From: Adiantum capillus-veneris
Taxonomy: Eukaryota > Streptophyta > Polypodiopsida > Polypodiales > Pteridaceae
Assembly: GCA_014529385.2 (NCBI GenBank)
Contig: CM043955.1
Span: forward strand, 142,012,640-142,076,639
Length of the DNA: 64,000 nt
Reading direction: 5' to 3'
In this document: positions 34,300 through 46,229 of the stretch, in pieces
How positions within the stretch are numbered: the stretch's first letter is position 1
Layout of the letters: every line of letters begins with the position of its first letter
Notes under the pieces: generated by a model
What the model was told of the DNA's origin: nothing
What the model saw: the letters and a program-made list of their open reading frames with translations, nothing else
Database searches by the model: none
Translations under genes and position numbers: made by a program

Positions 34300-34884
34300 C
34301 AACCATAATGGGAGACATGAAGGCCCTAGCAGCAAATGCAACAAGCACCTTGGAGCATTTGCTGGAACATTCAAGTACTATAGACACTTGCAAGTGCTCT
34401 ATCTGTCCACTTGCAGCACTTTGAAAGGCACTTGCTAGAACTTGTAAGCTCTTTTTAGCACTTTGAAGCACTTTCAACCACCTACAAATGCTTGTAGGGT
34501 TTTAAAAGTGGTTAAAAGTTCTTAAAAGTGATCTAAAGTGATTGCAGAATAAACTTTTAAGCACTTTAAAAGCATTCTAAAGCAATTTTAACCACTTTGA
34601 AGCACCTTCAAGCACTTGCAGGACTTTGCAAGTGGTTGAAAGTGCTTCAAAGTGCTTTAATGTGCCTACAAGTGGTTCAAAGTTCTTGCAAGTGCATAAA
34701 AGTTAGGCACTTGCAGGCATTTGTAGGTGTTTAAAAGTGCTTCGAAGTGCTCCATCTGTCCACTTGCCGCACTTTGAAAGGCACTTACTAGCACTTGGAA
34801 GCTTTTTTTAGCACTTTGAAGCACTTTCAACCACCTGCAAACTCTTGCAAGTGATTGCAAGGTCTTAAAAGTAGTTAAAAGTAC
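34300..34884. repeat. Degenerate minisatellite, 'CACTTGCAAGTGCTTTGAAGCACTTT' type
   Basis: Short blocks such as AGCACTTTGAAGCACTTTCA and CTTGCAAGTG recur about twenty times in both orientations. The array lies between two coding pieces of the host gene and so is probably intronic. It resembles the array at 1500-1925, beyond the other end of the same gene. Confidence 0.75.
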
Positions 34885-36103
34885 TTAAAAGAGCTTTGTC
34901 TTTAAAAGTTCCCTTGTAAGGGCTCCAATTTTAGCCTCCTTTTTGGCAATCGCAATTGCGTTTTCTGTTGGAGAGGCTTTCAATTTCTCCACCTCCTCTC
35001 TGAGGCTCTCCACCTCTGCAATGATGGGTGCACAAGCTGAGGATGTACCTTTGTTGCGCAACCATAAGTCCCCCTTTGCAACCAGGACTGTCTTTGCAGA
35101 CTTCACCTTCTCTTCTGCCTTCATTGTCTGCTGCTCAAGGTCATCGACAAGATTATCCACCCATGCTGTGTAGAGGGGCTGAGAGGTTGTCCACATGTGT
35201 TGCAGAGGGAGGCTAGATGCTGCAGGACCGGTCCACATCATTCTCTATCAGTCCTTTAAATGTGGGGGCTTCCTTCACATTGTAAACGGACATGAACTTC
35301 TATATTTTTTGATTGAGCCCACCTTTCTGGCTCTTGACATTCTCTAATACTTGATCCCCGACCAAAGCCCATGCAATCTTATGGATGTCAGGGTCTGCTT
35401 TGGCAGCATCGCAGTATTCATATGCAAACCCCCTCGCAAACCTCGTCATGAACTGGCCATTGGGGGGAGCAACATGGTAGACCTTCTAATACAGAAGCCT
35501 ATTAAGGTGGTCATGCATCTGGTGGAGAAAGATCTTAGTCTTCTTCTTCTCTGGCCCCTTGAACGTTGTTGACCACTATTCAGGTGGCAGGTCCCTGTCT
35601 GTTAAATCCTTGGGTAGCTTGCCCTCCATGCTTAGTGCATATTCCTCATGCAACTATAATGCAGAATAGCAAAAATTGGAAAGTACCAGGTACTCCACCG
35701 ATGCTGCAAGCAAAGCCATGGAGAAAAATGATTTGCAGCCAATGCTGAAAAATAGGATTTTTTGCCATGCATTTTTATGAGGCGCATAGACACGACCAAA
35801 ACGCAATGTAGAACTCATCTTTCCAAGCACATTTTTCAACCGACAACATGCATTGGAGAGGGAAGTTTTGGTAGTCGTGCTCACTGGGGTCTGCAGCGTC
35901 ATGTTGGTTATAGGGGATTGTTGTGTCGTGCTTGTTGAAGGTGTTTGTTGTGTTGCGTGTGTTGTGGGGGTCTACTGTGTGGTGGCTGTTGCGGGGATCT
36001 ACTGTGATGTAGTGTTTGTTGTAGGGGCCTCCTACTGTGTCACCTCTGTGCTCCGATTCGGGTTATTACGCTTCTTGGAGGGAGTATTCTTCTTGAGAGT
36101 CAT
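34885..36103 (-). pseudogene. N-terminal part of the disrupted host gene (Thr/Gln-rich, then coiled coil)
   Basis: The start ATG at 36103-36101 opens MTLKKNTPSKKRNNPNRSTE, then a Thr/Gln-rich low-complexity stretch, then a mixed domain (RLKNVLGKMSSTLRFGRVYA; QFMTRFARGFAYEYCDAAKA; DIHKIAWALVGDQVLENVKS). One frame runs from 36103 to about 35210. It is broken by TAG codons: three in the Gln repeats and one before LHEEYALS (Gln expected), and three at places where Trp fits (before WSTTFKG, KVYHVAP and KFMSVYN). A one-base shift near 35220 leads into 35241-34885, a 118-codon coiled coil (QQTMKAEEKVKSAKTVL; IIAEVESLREEVEKLKA). I know no named family for this half; the same gene's other end is FCP1-like. 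Confidence 0.6.
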
Positions 36104-36540
36104 CTTTGCAGAGGGTGCTGCTGCAGTCTTTATGCTTCTGTGTCAAGGGCAATGGGGGTAGAGCTCCACAGGGCTATGGCAGAGCACGACAGGTGCAATG
36201 AGGGGCAGAGCGCGACGGCGGCTACAGCATGCAATGGGGGGAACACAAGCTATGGGAGCAGAGCGAGCACACAGGTACATGCGGGTGTCCAAGTGACAAG
36301 CTAGTTGCGTGAGAGGAAAGGAGAAAGAGGACAAGGAGTGTAGGCCATGATGACTATAAGTTCAAAAAAAGGGGACCTACTCCACCCCATAATGGCTTGC
36401 ATGCATCTAGATTATAGTTACATAAATTATATTGCATGCAAATTTAGAATTTCCCTCTACCTCTTTTTCCAAATTTGAAAAATGTTGAATTTTCCTCCAC
36501 CTATGGGCTATTGGTGGTACCACTTAAACATGCTTTCACC
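36104..36540. other. No gene; upstream of the disrupted host gene
   Basis: A purine-rich stretch is followed by AT-rich sequence. It probably includes the 5' untranslated region or promoter of the minus-strand gene starting at 36103, but I see no distinct TATA or other motif. The left border of the truncated copia element lies near 36540. Confidence 0.4.
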
Positions 36541-36549
36541 ATGCACAAA

Positions 36550-39500
36550 GTCAGTTTTTGAATGTTGGAATTGCGGCAAAGTGGGCCACGTCAAAAGGAT
36601 TGTTGGTCCAAGAAGAAGAAGGAGTCAGAGTCTCAAGACAACAAACCAACATTGAAAGCCAATGTGGCAGGAAAAGTAGAGCAAGATTCTCTAGTTCTCT
36701 CATTAGACAATGTGTCTAATTCTCAGATAGTAGATTACAAGGCTTCATTCCTCCATGCAACACTGCACAAGCAGCATTTCCAAGATTACACCAAAGGTAA
36801 TTTTAGGTATGGATACTTGGGAGACGATGAAGCTTGTGAGATTGTCGGCAAAGATACAGTTTGTGCCAAAACTGCTAATGGAAATGAATGGAAGCTTAAA
36901 GATGTTAGGCATGTTCCTTCTCTTTGAAAAAAAATAATCTTTACGGGACAATTTGATGATGAAGGTCACATGTTTCCAAAGGAGAAAAGGTTGGTACACT
37001 TTACTTGTGTACTATCAGCAAGCAATCTTCAACTTGTGCAATAGCTACAGAAGTCGACAGTGCAATGTGGCACTATCAGCTTGGTCATATGAGTGCCAAA
37101 GGAATGCAAATCCTTCAATCAAAGAAGCTTCTACCAGGTTTGAAAGAAGTGGAATTAGAGTTTTGTGAAGATTGTGTTTACGATATACAAAAGAGTGTAA
37201 AATTTCAAAATTCAAGAAATGAAAGAAAAAATAAAAAACTTGAATTGGTTCATTATGATGTTTGGGGTCCTGCAAGTACACCATGCTTTGGTGGCTCGTT
37301 GTCCTATGTAACATTCATAGACGATGCAACTAGGAAAACATAGGTTTATGTAATGAAGAATAAATTCGATGTGTTTTCCATATTTCAAAGGTGGAAATCC
37401 TTTGTGGAGAATGAAGCCGGTACCAAGCTTAAATGCCTCAGATCCGACAATGGAGGCAAATGTTGCAGCCAAGCTTTTGAAATCTTTTGTGCTAGCAATG
37501 GAATTTGGAGGCAAAGGAAAACCCAAGGACACCTCAACAAAAATGGTATTTTGGAAAGGATGAACTAAACAATCATGGAGCAAGCACAAAGCATGCAGCT
37601 AAATGCAGGCCTACCGCTTGAGCTTTGGGCGGAAGCAATAAGTACATATGTGTACTTCATCAACCGGTCATCCTCAATGGCATCGAATGGGGGAGTTCAA
37701 GAAGAGGCATGGACTGGTAAATCGGTGAATTATGCATTTCTCAAAGTGTTTGGGTGCAAGACTTTTATGCACATAATTAGAAGCCTAAGGTCAAAGCTAG
37801 ATGCAAAGTCCAAAAAGTGCTTCTTCATTGGCTATGGAGAAACTGACTTCGGTTATCACCTATGGAACCTTAAAGATGGTAAAATTTAGAAGTAGGGATG
37901 TAATTTTCAATGAAAAAAATATGTACAAAGATTACTTGTAAAGAAAACAAACAAAAGATACCTGTGATGACTACATGGAGCTTGAGCACTGTGAAGATTC
38001 AAGGAGTGCAAGTGGCAACAATGTGCAACCATGTCAACCCAATGAGGAGCCTCAACCTATTCCCCAAAGATCTACAAGAGCAAGTAGACCTCTAGAAAGG
38101 TTCTTTCCTTCCTTCAACCATATCTTGGTCTTAGATTCTGGAGAGACGGAATCATTCAAAGAAGCTATGCAACACGAATCCAAAGAAGAATGATGAAGAG
38201 CATGCAAGTGGATATGGACTCATTACATCGCAAAACAAACATGGGAGTTGGTTGAGTTTCCTAAGCGGTCATTGCAAAACAAATGGGTGTATAAGCTAAA
38301 GGAAGAAGAAGGTGGAAAGAAAAGGTAGTCTAGGCTTGTGGTAAACGGGTTCTCTCAAAAGAAAGGTATTGATTTCAATATATTTTCTCTTGTTGTAAAA
38401 ATGAACTCAATTAGGCTTGTCTTAAGCCTTGTAGCTACTCGTGGCTTACATCTTGAGCAAATCGATGTAAATGCAGTGTTCCCTCATGGTGACTTAGAGT
38501 AGGAAATTTACATGCTTCAACCAAAGGAATATGAAGTAAAGGGTAAGGAGAAAATGGTTTGCATATTAAAGAAAAGCTTGTATGGTCTAAAGCAAGTATC
38601 AAGACACTGGTACTTGAAGTTCGATCGATGGATGTTGGATCACGGATTCAAGAGATGCAGCTTAGATCATTGCATCTACACAAAGAACTTGGGAGATGGG
38701 AAGCTCATCATCTTAATGATGTATGTTGATGACATGCTAATTGCATGTGCTAACATACACGATATCAAAGACCTAAAAGAGAATCTGTCCAGATCTTTTT
38801 CAATGAAAGTTTTAGGTGTTGCAAAGCGGATACTTGGTATGAAGATATCAAGGGATGGGACAAAGAAGACAGTAAAGCTATCTCAAGAGGATTACATCAA
38901 GAAGGTACTATAAAGACCTGCAATGCAAGATGCAAAATCAATTTCTACACCTTTGGCTAGTCATTTTAAACTAACCAAGGATATCTATCCAAAGACACAA
39001 GAGGATAGCCTATATATCTAAATTTCCATATGTTGCAGTGGTAGGTTCTTTAACGTATGTTATAGTCTGGACAAGGCCAGATATTGCACATGTAGTGGGA
39101 GTTGTGAGTAGGTTCATGGATAATCCAGGTAAAGAGCACTAGCAAGTTGTGAAGTGGATACTTAGGTATATAAAAGGGACAACAAAAAATGCTTTGTATT
39201 TTGGAGGCACTGACATTTTCTTGCAAGGGTATGATGATGCAGATATGGCAGGTGACAAAGATACTCAAAGAAGCACTATTGGCTACGTCTTCACAATTGG
39301 AGGCACATAAGTAAGTTAGGCTTCCAAGCTACAGAAAGTGGTCTCACTTTCTACCATGGAAGCAGAATATGTAGCAATGACAGAGGCAAGCAAAGAGATT
39401 ATGTGGCTTCACAAATTCTTGGAGAAGCTTGGATACAAGCAAGACAATTGTGTCTTGTACAGTGACAGTCAAAGCGCCATTCATTTTGCAAAGAATTCAG

Positions 39501-39717
39501 CCTTTCACTCAAATACAAAACACATCGAGGTGAGATGTCACTTCATACATACTCTTTTGGAAGAGGGACAACTAAAGCTAGGAAAGGTGAACACAAGTGA
39601 GAATCATGCAGACATGTTTACAAAGGTGGTCTACAAGGAGAAGTTGAGCTTTTGCTCATTTTCAACCAGCATTCGAGGAACATGTTTGGTGTGGAGATTG
39701 GTCTCCAAGTGGGAGAT
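36550..39717 (+). pseudogene. Copia-3: 5'-truncated Ty1/copia Gag-Pol remnant
   Basis: The sequence starts in the Gag zinc knuckle (CWNCGKVGHVK, frame change, KKDCWSKKKK). Next come a protease remnant, the integrase finger (WHYQLGHMSAKGM...CEDC) and core (VHYDVWGPAST, SDNGGKCCS, NGILERMN), then RT (KKSLYGLKQVSRHW, LMMYVDDMLIAC) and RNase H (SLSTMEAEYVAMTEA, NTKHIEVRCHF). The style is that of Tnt1-like elements. There are many stops and at least four frame changes. No 5' LTR, primer site or N-terminal Gag is present upstream, so the left end is truncated. Confidence 0.88.
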
Positions 39718-40404
39718 TGTTAAATATGAAGCATGATTTACCCCTTGTAACTTTTAGTCTTAAAAACACACATTTGTAAGGCCCCCATTATGAGGAGAAG
39801 CCATCATGTGGAAGAAAAATCATTTTCCAAAAAACCAAATATTCATGCCTAGTTTGTCAGAATATTACCTTTTTGCCAAAATATTATGGCCGGGCAGTGG
39901 CCAAAAAGTGTTTGAAAAAATGGTAGGCCGGTTGTTCGGTAGTCGATGGCGAATGGCCGATAGTCAATGATCGGTGGCCGATGGGTAGAAGTCTTTGGCT
40001 GGTGGCCGAATTCAATGGTCAATTACTGATTTCAAGGCGGACTTATCTTCTCAAGGGCGGTCACACATGAACGCAAGGAGAATTCAACTCGGACTTGTCT
40101 ACACACGGCTGCCTCTCATGAGAGAGGGCAGCCCTTTTGGCCTATAAAAGGAGGCCTCTTCTACACACAATTCACATTGTGAAGCTGATGCAACAAGGTG
40201 TGCGTGAGGTGGTGAGAGTGAAACAAGGTGGGAGCTCCATTAAGGGTAGAATCCCTTTGTAACCCACATTGGGTGAACCACGTATATCGTATGTGCTCTC
40301 TCTCTCTCTCTTTCTCTACTGTATAATCTGCGTGTGTAAAAATTATCTTTCTCCATTAAGTAAACTACTCTAATATCTACTTAGCTACGCCCTATTTCCT
40401 AATA
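39718..40404 (+). repeat. Copia-3 3' LTR
   Basis: It begins TGTTAAATATGAAGC directly after the purine tract CAAGTGGGAGAT (39706-39717), as in Tnt1-like elements. CCTATAAAAGG at 40140-40150 is a good TATA box, so transcription would start about 30 bases downstream. The right end is placed at TTTCCTAATA, taken as a changed TTTCCTAACA; this border is uncertain without a second LTR. Confidence 0.65.
40140..40150 (+). promoter_or_regulatory. TATA box of the copia-3 LTR
   Basis: CCTATAAAAGG sits in the middle of the LTR, at the expected U3/R position, followed by a CT-rich stretch. Confidence 0.6.
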
Positions 40405-40434
40405 TTCCCTAAAATTTGAAGAGAAGAATCAAAG

Positions 40435-40700
40435 GAGAGACCAACTACTAAGGGGAGGTGCATTAGAAATTACATCTAATAAAACATGTTTTAAATGTGG
40501 TAGAGAATGACACCTAACCAATAATTACTTCATATGCAATGCTTGTACCATTTTTGGGAAGAAGGGCCATTCTCCTTCCAAGTGCTTCAAGAAGGACAAA
40601 TGTATTACCAATAGCAGCTCAAAGTCCAAAGCATTGATTCATATAGTAGAAGAAGACAAGGAAAAGACGATGTCCACAGCAACAATCATGTTTCTTATAG
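40435..40700 (+). pseudogene. Retroelement Gag zinc-knuckle fragment
   Basis: A plus-strand frame reads TCFKCGRE, a TAG, HLTNNYFICNAC and GKKGHSPSKCFKKDKC, giving two Cys/His clusters of retroelement type, then an acidic-basic linker. No other domain of the parent element is nearby. Copia or gypsy cannot be decided. Confidence 0.45.
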
Positions 40701-41787
40701 CTTTAAAGGTGATGAATTTATTTAATCTCCTTTGGCCTTTACCTCTTGCATTGTGTTCTTGTTGGAGATTGCTTAGAGTAGCATGGTTTTGGCTTGCATA
40801 CTTGTTTGGGACTTGTTCAAGGGGAGGTATCTTATTGATTGTCTCTTGGATTAGAGATTTGCAGCTTGTTTACTGGATTAGAGAGGTTTCTTGTCCCTTA
40901 GATTCAAGGTGTTATTTTTCTTGTGAATTGGAGTGTCCTTTTTGCTTCTTGGTGTGCCCCATAGATTGTCTACATGGATCCTAGTTGGCATAAAGTCATG
41001 TGCCAGTCATGTGATGAGTCCTTAATGTACTAGGGGATGTGAGATGAATATTAGTCCTATTTTAACCCCTACACTTTAAGGTCGACCCCATACTCTAGGG
41101 GTTTATTTGAGAGTGTTCTTGGACTCATATGGACTTGCACTACACACGTGTGCTACGTTCTCTAGTGCTATTCAATGTGTTATCATGTAGAGTTTCACCT
41201 GGTTCAATAACCAAGTTGTATTTTGTGTTTACTCTGTCTTGATGCATGTGTTAATTAACTGTGTATTTATTCTATATCTCAATGATGCATAAGGAATGAA
41301 TGCAACTTTGCTTTTCCATCATAACCATCAACTTTTAGGGTTAGATCCTTATGATTTTCCTTCTTCTTTGGCTTTTTCTAGTAGATCATGAATTTATATA
41401 TGCATTGGATTACTTGGATTAGTTAACTTGCATATGAAATTAGATTACTAGAGGATTTGATTATGGTCATTGGACATGATCCTTGTTTTTTCTCCTACGA
41501 TGCTTGACTTTTGCTAGTAGAGTAAACCTTTCTTGGAACTTCTTGACCATGCTTCTTTCTGTAGACTTGATCTCTAATCAGCTCTTAATGCCTCGGTTTT
41601 TGCTTTTACAAGTTAAAAGCATCAATGGGTTGTAATGCCAAGGGCAAACCCAGGGGAATCACGAACCGAGCAGGCCAAGGGTTGGCTGCTAGGTGTGGAC
41701 AGGAGATTCTAAATCAGAATGGCCAAGGGCCTTTATAAAGGGTGGTAGGGTGGAGAATCCTTGAGGTAGTTATGTGGGCTCTTATAC
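40701..41787. other. No gene; possible LTR remnant
   Basis: No coding domain is seen. Because a primer site lies at 41788-41799, part of this stretch may be a 5' LTR; TGTTGGAGATTGC at about 40763 is a candidate start, but no matching copy is in the window. Confidence 0.35.
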
Positions 41788-41799
41788 TGGTATCAGAGC
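41788..41799 (+). other. Isolated primer-binding site (initiator-Met type)
   Basis: TGGTATCAGAGC matches the initiator-Met primer site exactly. No gag follows, so it marks a truncated plus-strand element or a solo 5' end. Confidence 0.6.
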
Positions 41800-43351
41800 T
41801 GAGAGTCTTTCTGGGAAAAGAGGGGTGTGGTCCTTCTGCTTTATGCATGCAAGTTGTGGAGTAGAGGGCGACCGTGTGCAAGGCGGCTAAGCAAGAGGAA
41901 GACGAGCTCAAAAGGGAGATCCGTGTGCAGGAGCCCTTGCCTAGTGGGAAGGGTGAAGATCAACCGCATTTGATTTTTTTATATTGATCATGTGCTTGAT
42001 AGATATGGTATGACATGGAATGTGTGTGCTGACATAGCAATTTTTCCATAATTTGTAGTTTAAGCATATGCAAAAACCAAAGACGAGTGCGTAGACAATG
42101 GTCAAGCAAGGCTTGAATTTGAATTGGTCTTCATAACAAGCAAAAGCTTCTCCCCATGCAACACTTTGGCCATAGTACCTCCACTTAGTATGCTCCAAAG
42201 CAATCAAGCACCATCTTGAACAATTGGTAAGTATAGGCAAGGCATGTGGCTTGTTAGGTAAACATCTTTGACGAGGCCTACCAATTATTGAAGTAGCCTA
42301 TAGGCATTTTTTCCTCTAGCTTGGAGTTTTGGGGCATGGCTCCTAGGCCAGATATTTTAACTCGATGTAGTAAAAAATGGTCAAGCTCAAGGGTAAATTC
42401 CACAGCATTGGGCAACTCATGTACGCTTTGCTTCTGCAATTACAAGAGATGTTTTTGAGCTTTTAATCTGGTATATTACTCGACAAGGTCGACAATCAAC
42501 AAGGTTAATTTTCTTTTACATGTCTCAAGTATGAAAATTCTATAAGATGCATCACGAGAGCAAGGCTCCATATAAAGATACTCAGGAAACTAAATTGTAC
42601 ATTGCGTCAGCTAGTATCTCTTTCATGTATCCTCTTTGTGCTATCAAGCGGAGGGGGAAAGCAAGGCTTTTAGGAGCACGTCTCCCTACCTATATTTATG
42701 CATTGGGAGCATGGTTACTTCAAAGTAATACCAGCTTGTTAGAGTGCATGAAAAATACGTACACAAAGTACATTGAAATCACAATCATGCCGCGTGATGC
42801 TCCAACTTTCGATGTTAGGGGCGGTGTCAGGGGATAAGGGGTTCAAAAGGCAAGCCGCGTCAGCATCAGGCTGCTAGCTGTGAGAGGTGTGAGAGAGAGA
42901 GAACAACAGACACAATCAGCTCCAACAATCACCATAATCATCAATAAATTGAGTAAAGCATTGAGTACAACTTAATCATCAATAGCCAAGGTGGGTCGTT
43001 AACGACACCATCACTTGGAATAACTAAAAACTTAGGAGTTTAAGCTCCCTTTACAAAGATTAAGTGGGCTAGTAATGGCTCCATGAATTATCAACATGAT
43101 TAACCAAGTTTAAGCTAATGACGGTGATGGAGATCTCCTCCATGCCAGTCTCCTTGCTTCAATTACCTTCAATAAGTTTCTAATTTCTCCTTTGATTGAC
43201 TTGCTTTGACCTCATTCCCTATATGCCCTTGGTATTTTCTCTTTCCAAGCTCAAGCTTAAGAGAGATTCCTTCCCATTTTTGCTTGCTTATTGGTGGCTT
43301 CCAAGCAAGAGAGAGATTCAGAGCACTCCCTCCTTGTTGATTGAGAGATCT

Positions 43352-43403
<52 letters not shown>

Positions 43404-46229
43404 CTTCGAGAGAAGGAGAGATATCTCCATGCCTTAGTAGAGAGAGGTAGAGAGGGATTTCTTGGCCTTAGTCGAGAGAACTTCTTGCCCTTTCCACCCT
43501 CATGCTCAACTCCTCTTCTTATCTTCTAGGCCTCATACAACCCATCTTTTGAAAGAGAACTTAGGCGAGAGCTTTCTCCTCTTGTTCATCATGAAAAAAA
43601 TCCTTCCTCCTCCCTTGCTTGCTTGCTTCCTAAGTCTACGGAGAGGGACATCCTCGAGATAGAGAGAGAGATAGAGCCTTCTTCTCAAGAGGGAGAGCAA
43701 GGCCCTTTGATTTTACCTTCCCCTACCTCCATAGGCCGTGATTAGCCCTTTGTGACCTCTTTTCTTCTCACCTCGCTTCCCTTTATGCCCCAAAAATAAC
43801 TTTTTACTTCACTTGGTTGTCGCGGTGGCGTGACAAGTCTTTTGCTAATGTGGCAAGTTGCACCAAATCATGTGATGATGGAACCAAATTGCAGCACCAA
43901 GAGGTCCTTGTTGTTTCTCGCTTCATGCTCGACAATGTTTGAGCATTGTAACGGCCTACGCTAGCGCCCGACTTCCCCTCTCAATGCTCTCTCCTTGCTG
44001 TCGGCTGCCATTGCCTTCTTTTCTTTTTCTCTTTTTCACACCCATTAGCCCTTGGACCCCCTTTGGGCGGCCATTTGATGGGCCTTTGGGTGACCATTGT
44101 GCTCAATCGGGTAGCCTCACCCTCATAATACACCCCAGTTGGCATACACACCGACCAAATCATTGCCTTGCACGGCATTTATTTTCAGCAGCCCTTGATT
44201 GTCAATGTCATCATGAATTTCATTACCCATATCAATGTCTTGGATAGTTTCACATGCCCTCAACATGCAAGTATAGGTGATTTCATTTTGTGAAAGCCCT
44301 TTCCCTTCTCATCCGAATGAAATATCCAGAGCTTCTTTGCCACAACCATATCGGACACTTCCAAATCACTACATTACGCATATATCTTGACCACGCTAGT
44401 GCCGAGCATAAGTCCATCTGCATACCCAGTTATCAGTGCACTGCAAGAGATGACATTTCAAACAAGAAGATCCTCTAGCACTTATTACTCTATTAAATGC
44501 GCCATATTCTAGAACTTGTTTGAAGCCTAAAAACTCCAAGATGGCGCACTAACCAGGGCGATCAAATTGGTACGGAATTGGCGCCAAATGAAACTTTAAC
44601 GGGCAATATCTTGGCAATCAGAACTTTGATTACTGATCTGAAAAGACCAACATGCACCATCTGATGAGCAATTCAGACTCATGCACTTACTTCACCCATG
44701 ATCCCTCATCTACAGTTTTCCAATCCGATACAAATCTTCAATCCACTCAACTTCAAATTGTCGTAACTTCTTCACTGTAGCTCCAGTTGACGAGCCATAA
44801 AGACAAGCCTGTAGAGCACTTTGAGTATTGCAGTTCTAGTCCATAAACTTTTTGACAGCTTTAAACATCTCCACTTTTAGCATCGACATCATAGTTTTTA
44901 GCCCCTTAAAGCCTCATCTGGCATACATTTTGCATTAAACCTGATTGTTATCAAGCCTTGATCACAATTGAATAATCATTTAGGCTTCAATTAGACTTAG
45001 CTTCCATCTCTCTACTCTTTTTTCTATCATGGAAGCAGAGCTGCATAACAACAATGGTTACAAAAATTGGTAAGCACCTTAAATTTAAGATTCAATTTGA
45101 CCTTATTTCATTTTGCAAGATTTTGCAATGCCAATTTGATAAGAAAATGTTGCTTTGATCAATCAGAGTTTGGCAGTTGATAGCTAAGCTTCATGAGCTA
45201 TCTCTTGTAATATTGGGCAGTCTCATGCTTTTCAATAAACTGCATGATTCGGCAAGGCCGTTCCTCTGTGAAAGATCGACAATGTCAATTTTTTTGCGTC
45301 AACAAGAGCACGTGTTAGCTATGAGCACTCAAGTTGTGTTTTGTCTCACTTTCCATGAGTATGTGAAGCAAGGCTTCACTTCAAGGCATATTGGATGCCA
45401 CCTTCCAAAGTTTGGAATATGTTATTAACATACAAACTTGGAAAAACTTGGCATTGACATGTCTACCTGTTTCTTATTAAAAGTTGGTATGGACCAAGTC
45501 TCGAGGTCATACAAGGTACATCCGACAGCTCTAAATTTCTCAGCATATATGGCTACGAGCCACATTCAATGCAAAGGCAACTTCTCTCAAAGGGGCGACA
45601 AGGTTAAACCATTTTAAGTTCTACTTGTATTTTGTGTTTCAATTTTCATTTGAATAAGATTTCTTTGTTATGCAAAACAAGGTGCTTCGACAAACTTATT
45701 GCAAAGCAAGGCTTCTCTTGCAACAATACTGTCCATTGATTTAGGATCAAGGATACTGGCACACAATTTTGGTAATAAGGGGATATAAGGTCACAATTAT
45801 GGTTTGCAATGACCAACTGTGATGTATCCATGTCAATACACATCGTGCAAGGAACATATGGCATCTTCTTACATTGTGGAGACCGTCATAGAAGCGAAGG
45901 GCTTATCACACTATTTTTCTACTATGCATGCATGACATGCCAATATTGTGGACTCATTCCACTAAAGCATGGTTTACGCTTCCATTATAACATCAGCTAC
46001 TCTGTTTAGAAACAATTGACGCTTGTATATTTGCTTGTGATTGTTGTACATGACTACAACGGCGCGCAATTTTTTTTCACAAGGTGATGATGCTTTGTGT
46101 GAATAACTAGTAGGCGTGGCCTTGCTATCAAGCAACTAATTCATGGGATGACATGAATTGACTAAGAGAGCCTCACAATAGGTGATCTCCTATTTGGACA
46201 CCCAAGTATTGATTTTTCCAATCCCAATA
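41800..46229. other. No convincing gene over 4.4 kb; GA microsatellite
   Basis: The frames are short and show no domain. A GA run lies at 43354-43400, inside a purine-rich region (43310-43460) whose Arg/Glu frames are artefacts of the repeat. The rest is AT-rich and probably decayed transposon sequence. Confidence 0.5.

Noticed and set aside
40701-40984. Hydrophobic Cys/Trp-rich ORF as a membrane protein
   Set aside because: The frame follows a Gag scrap, has TGGTT/CTTG-rich low-complexity DNA and no start or context supporting a gene.
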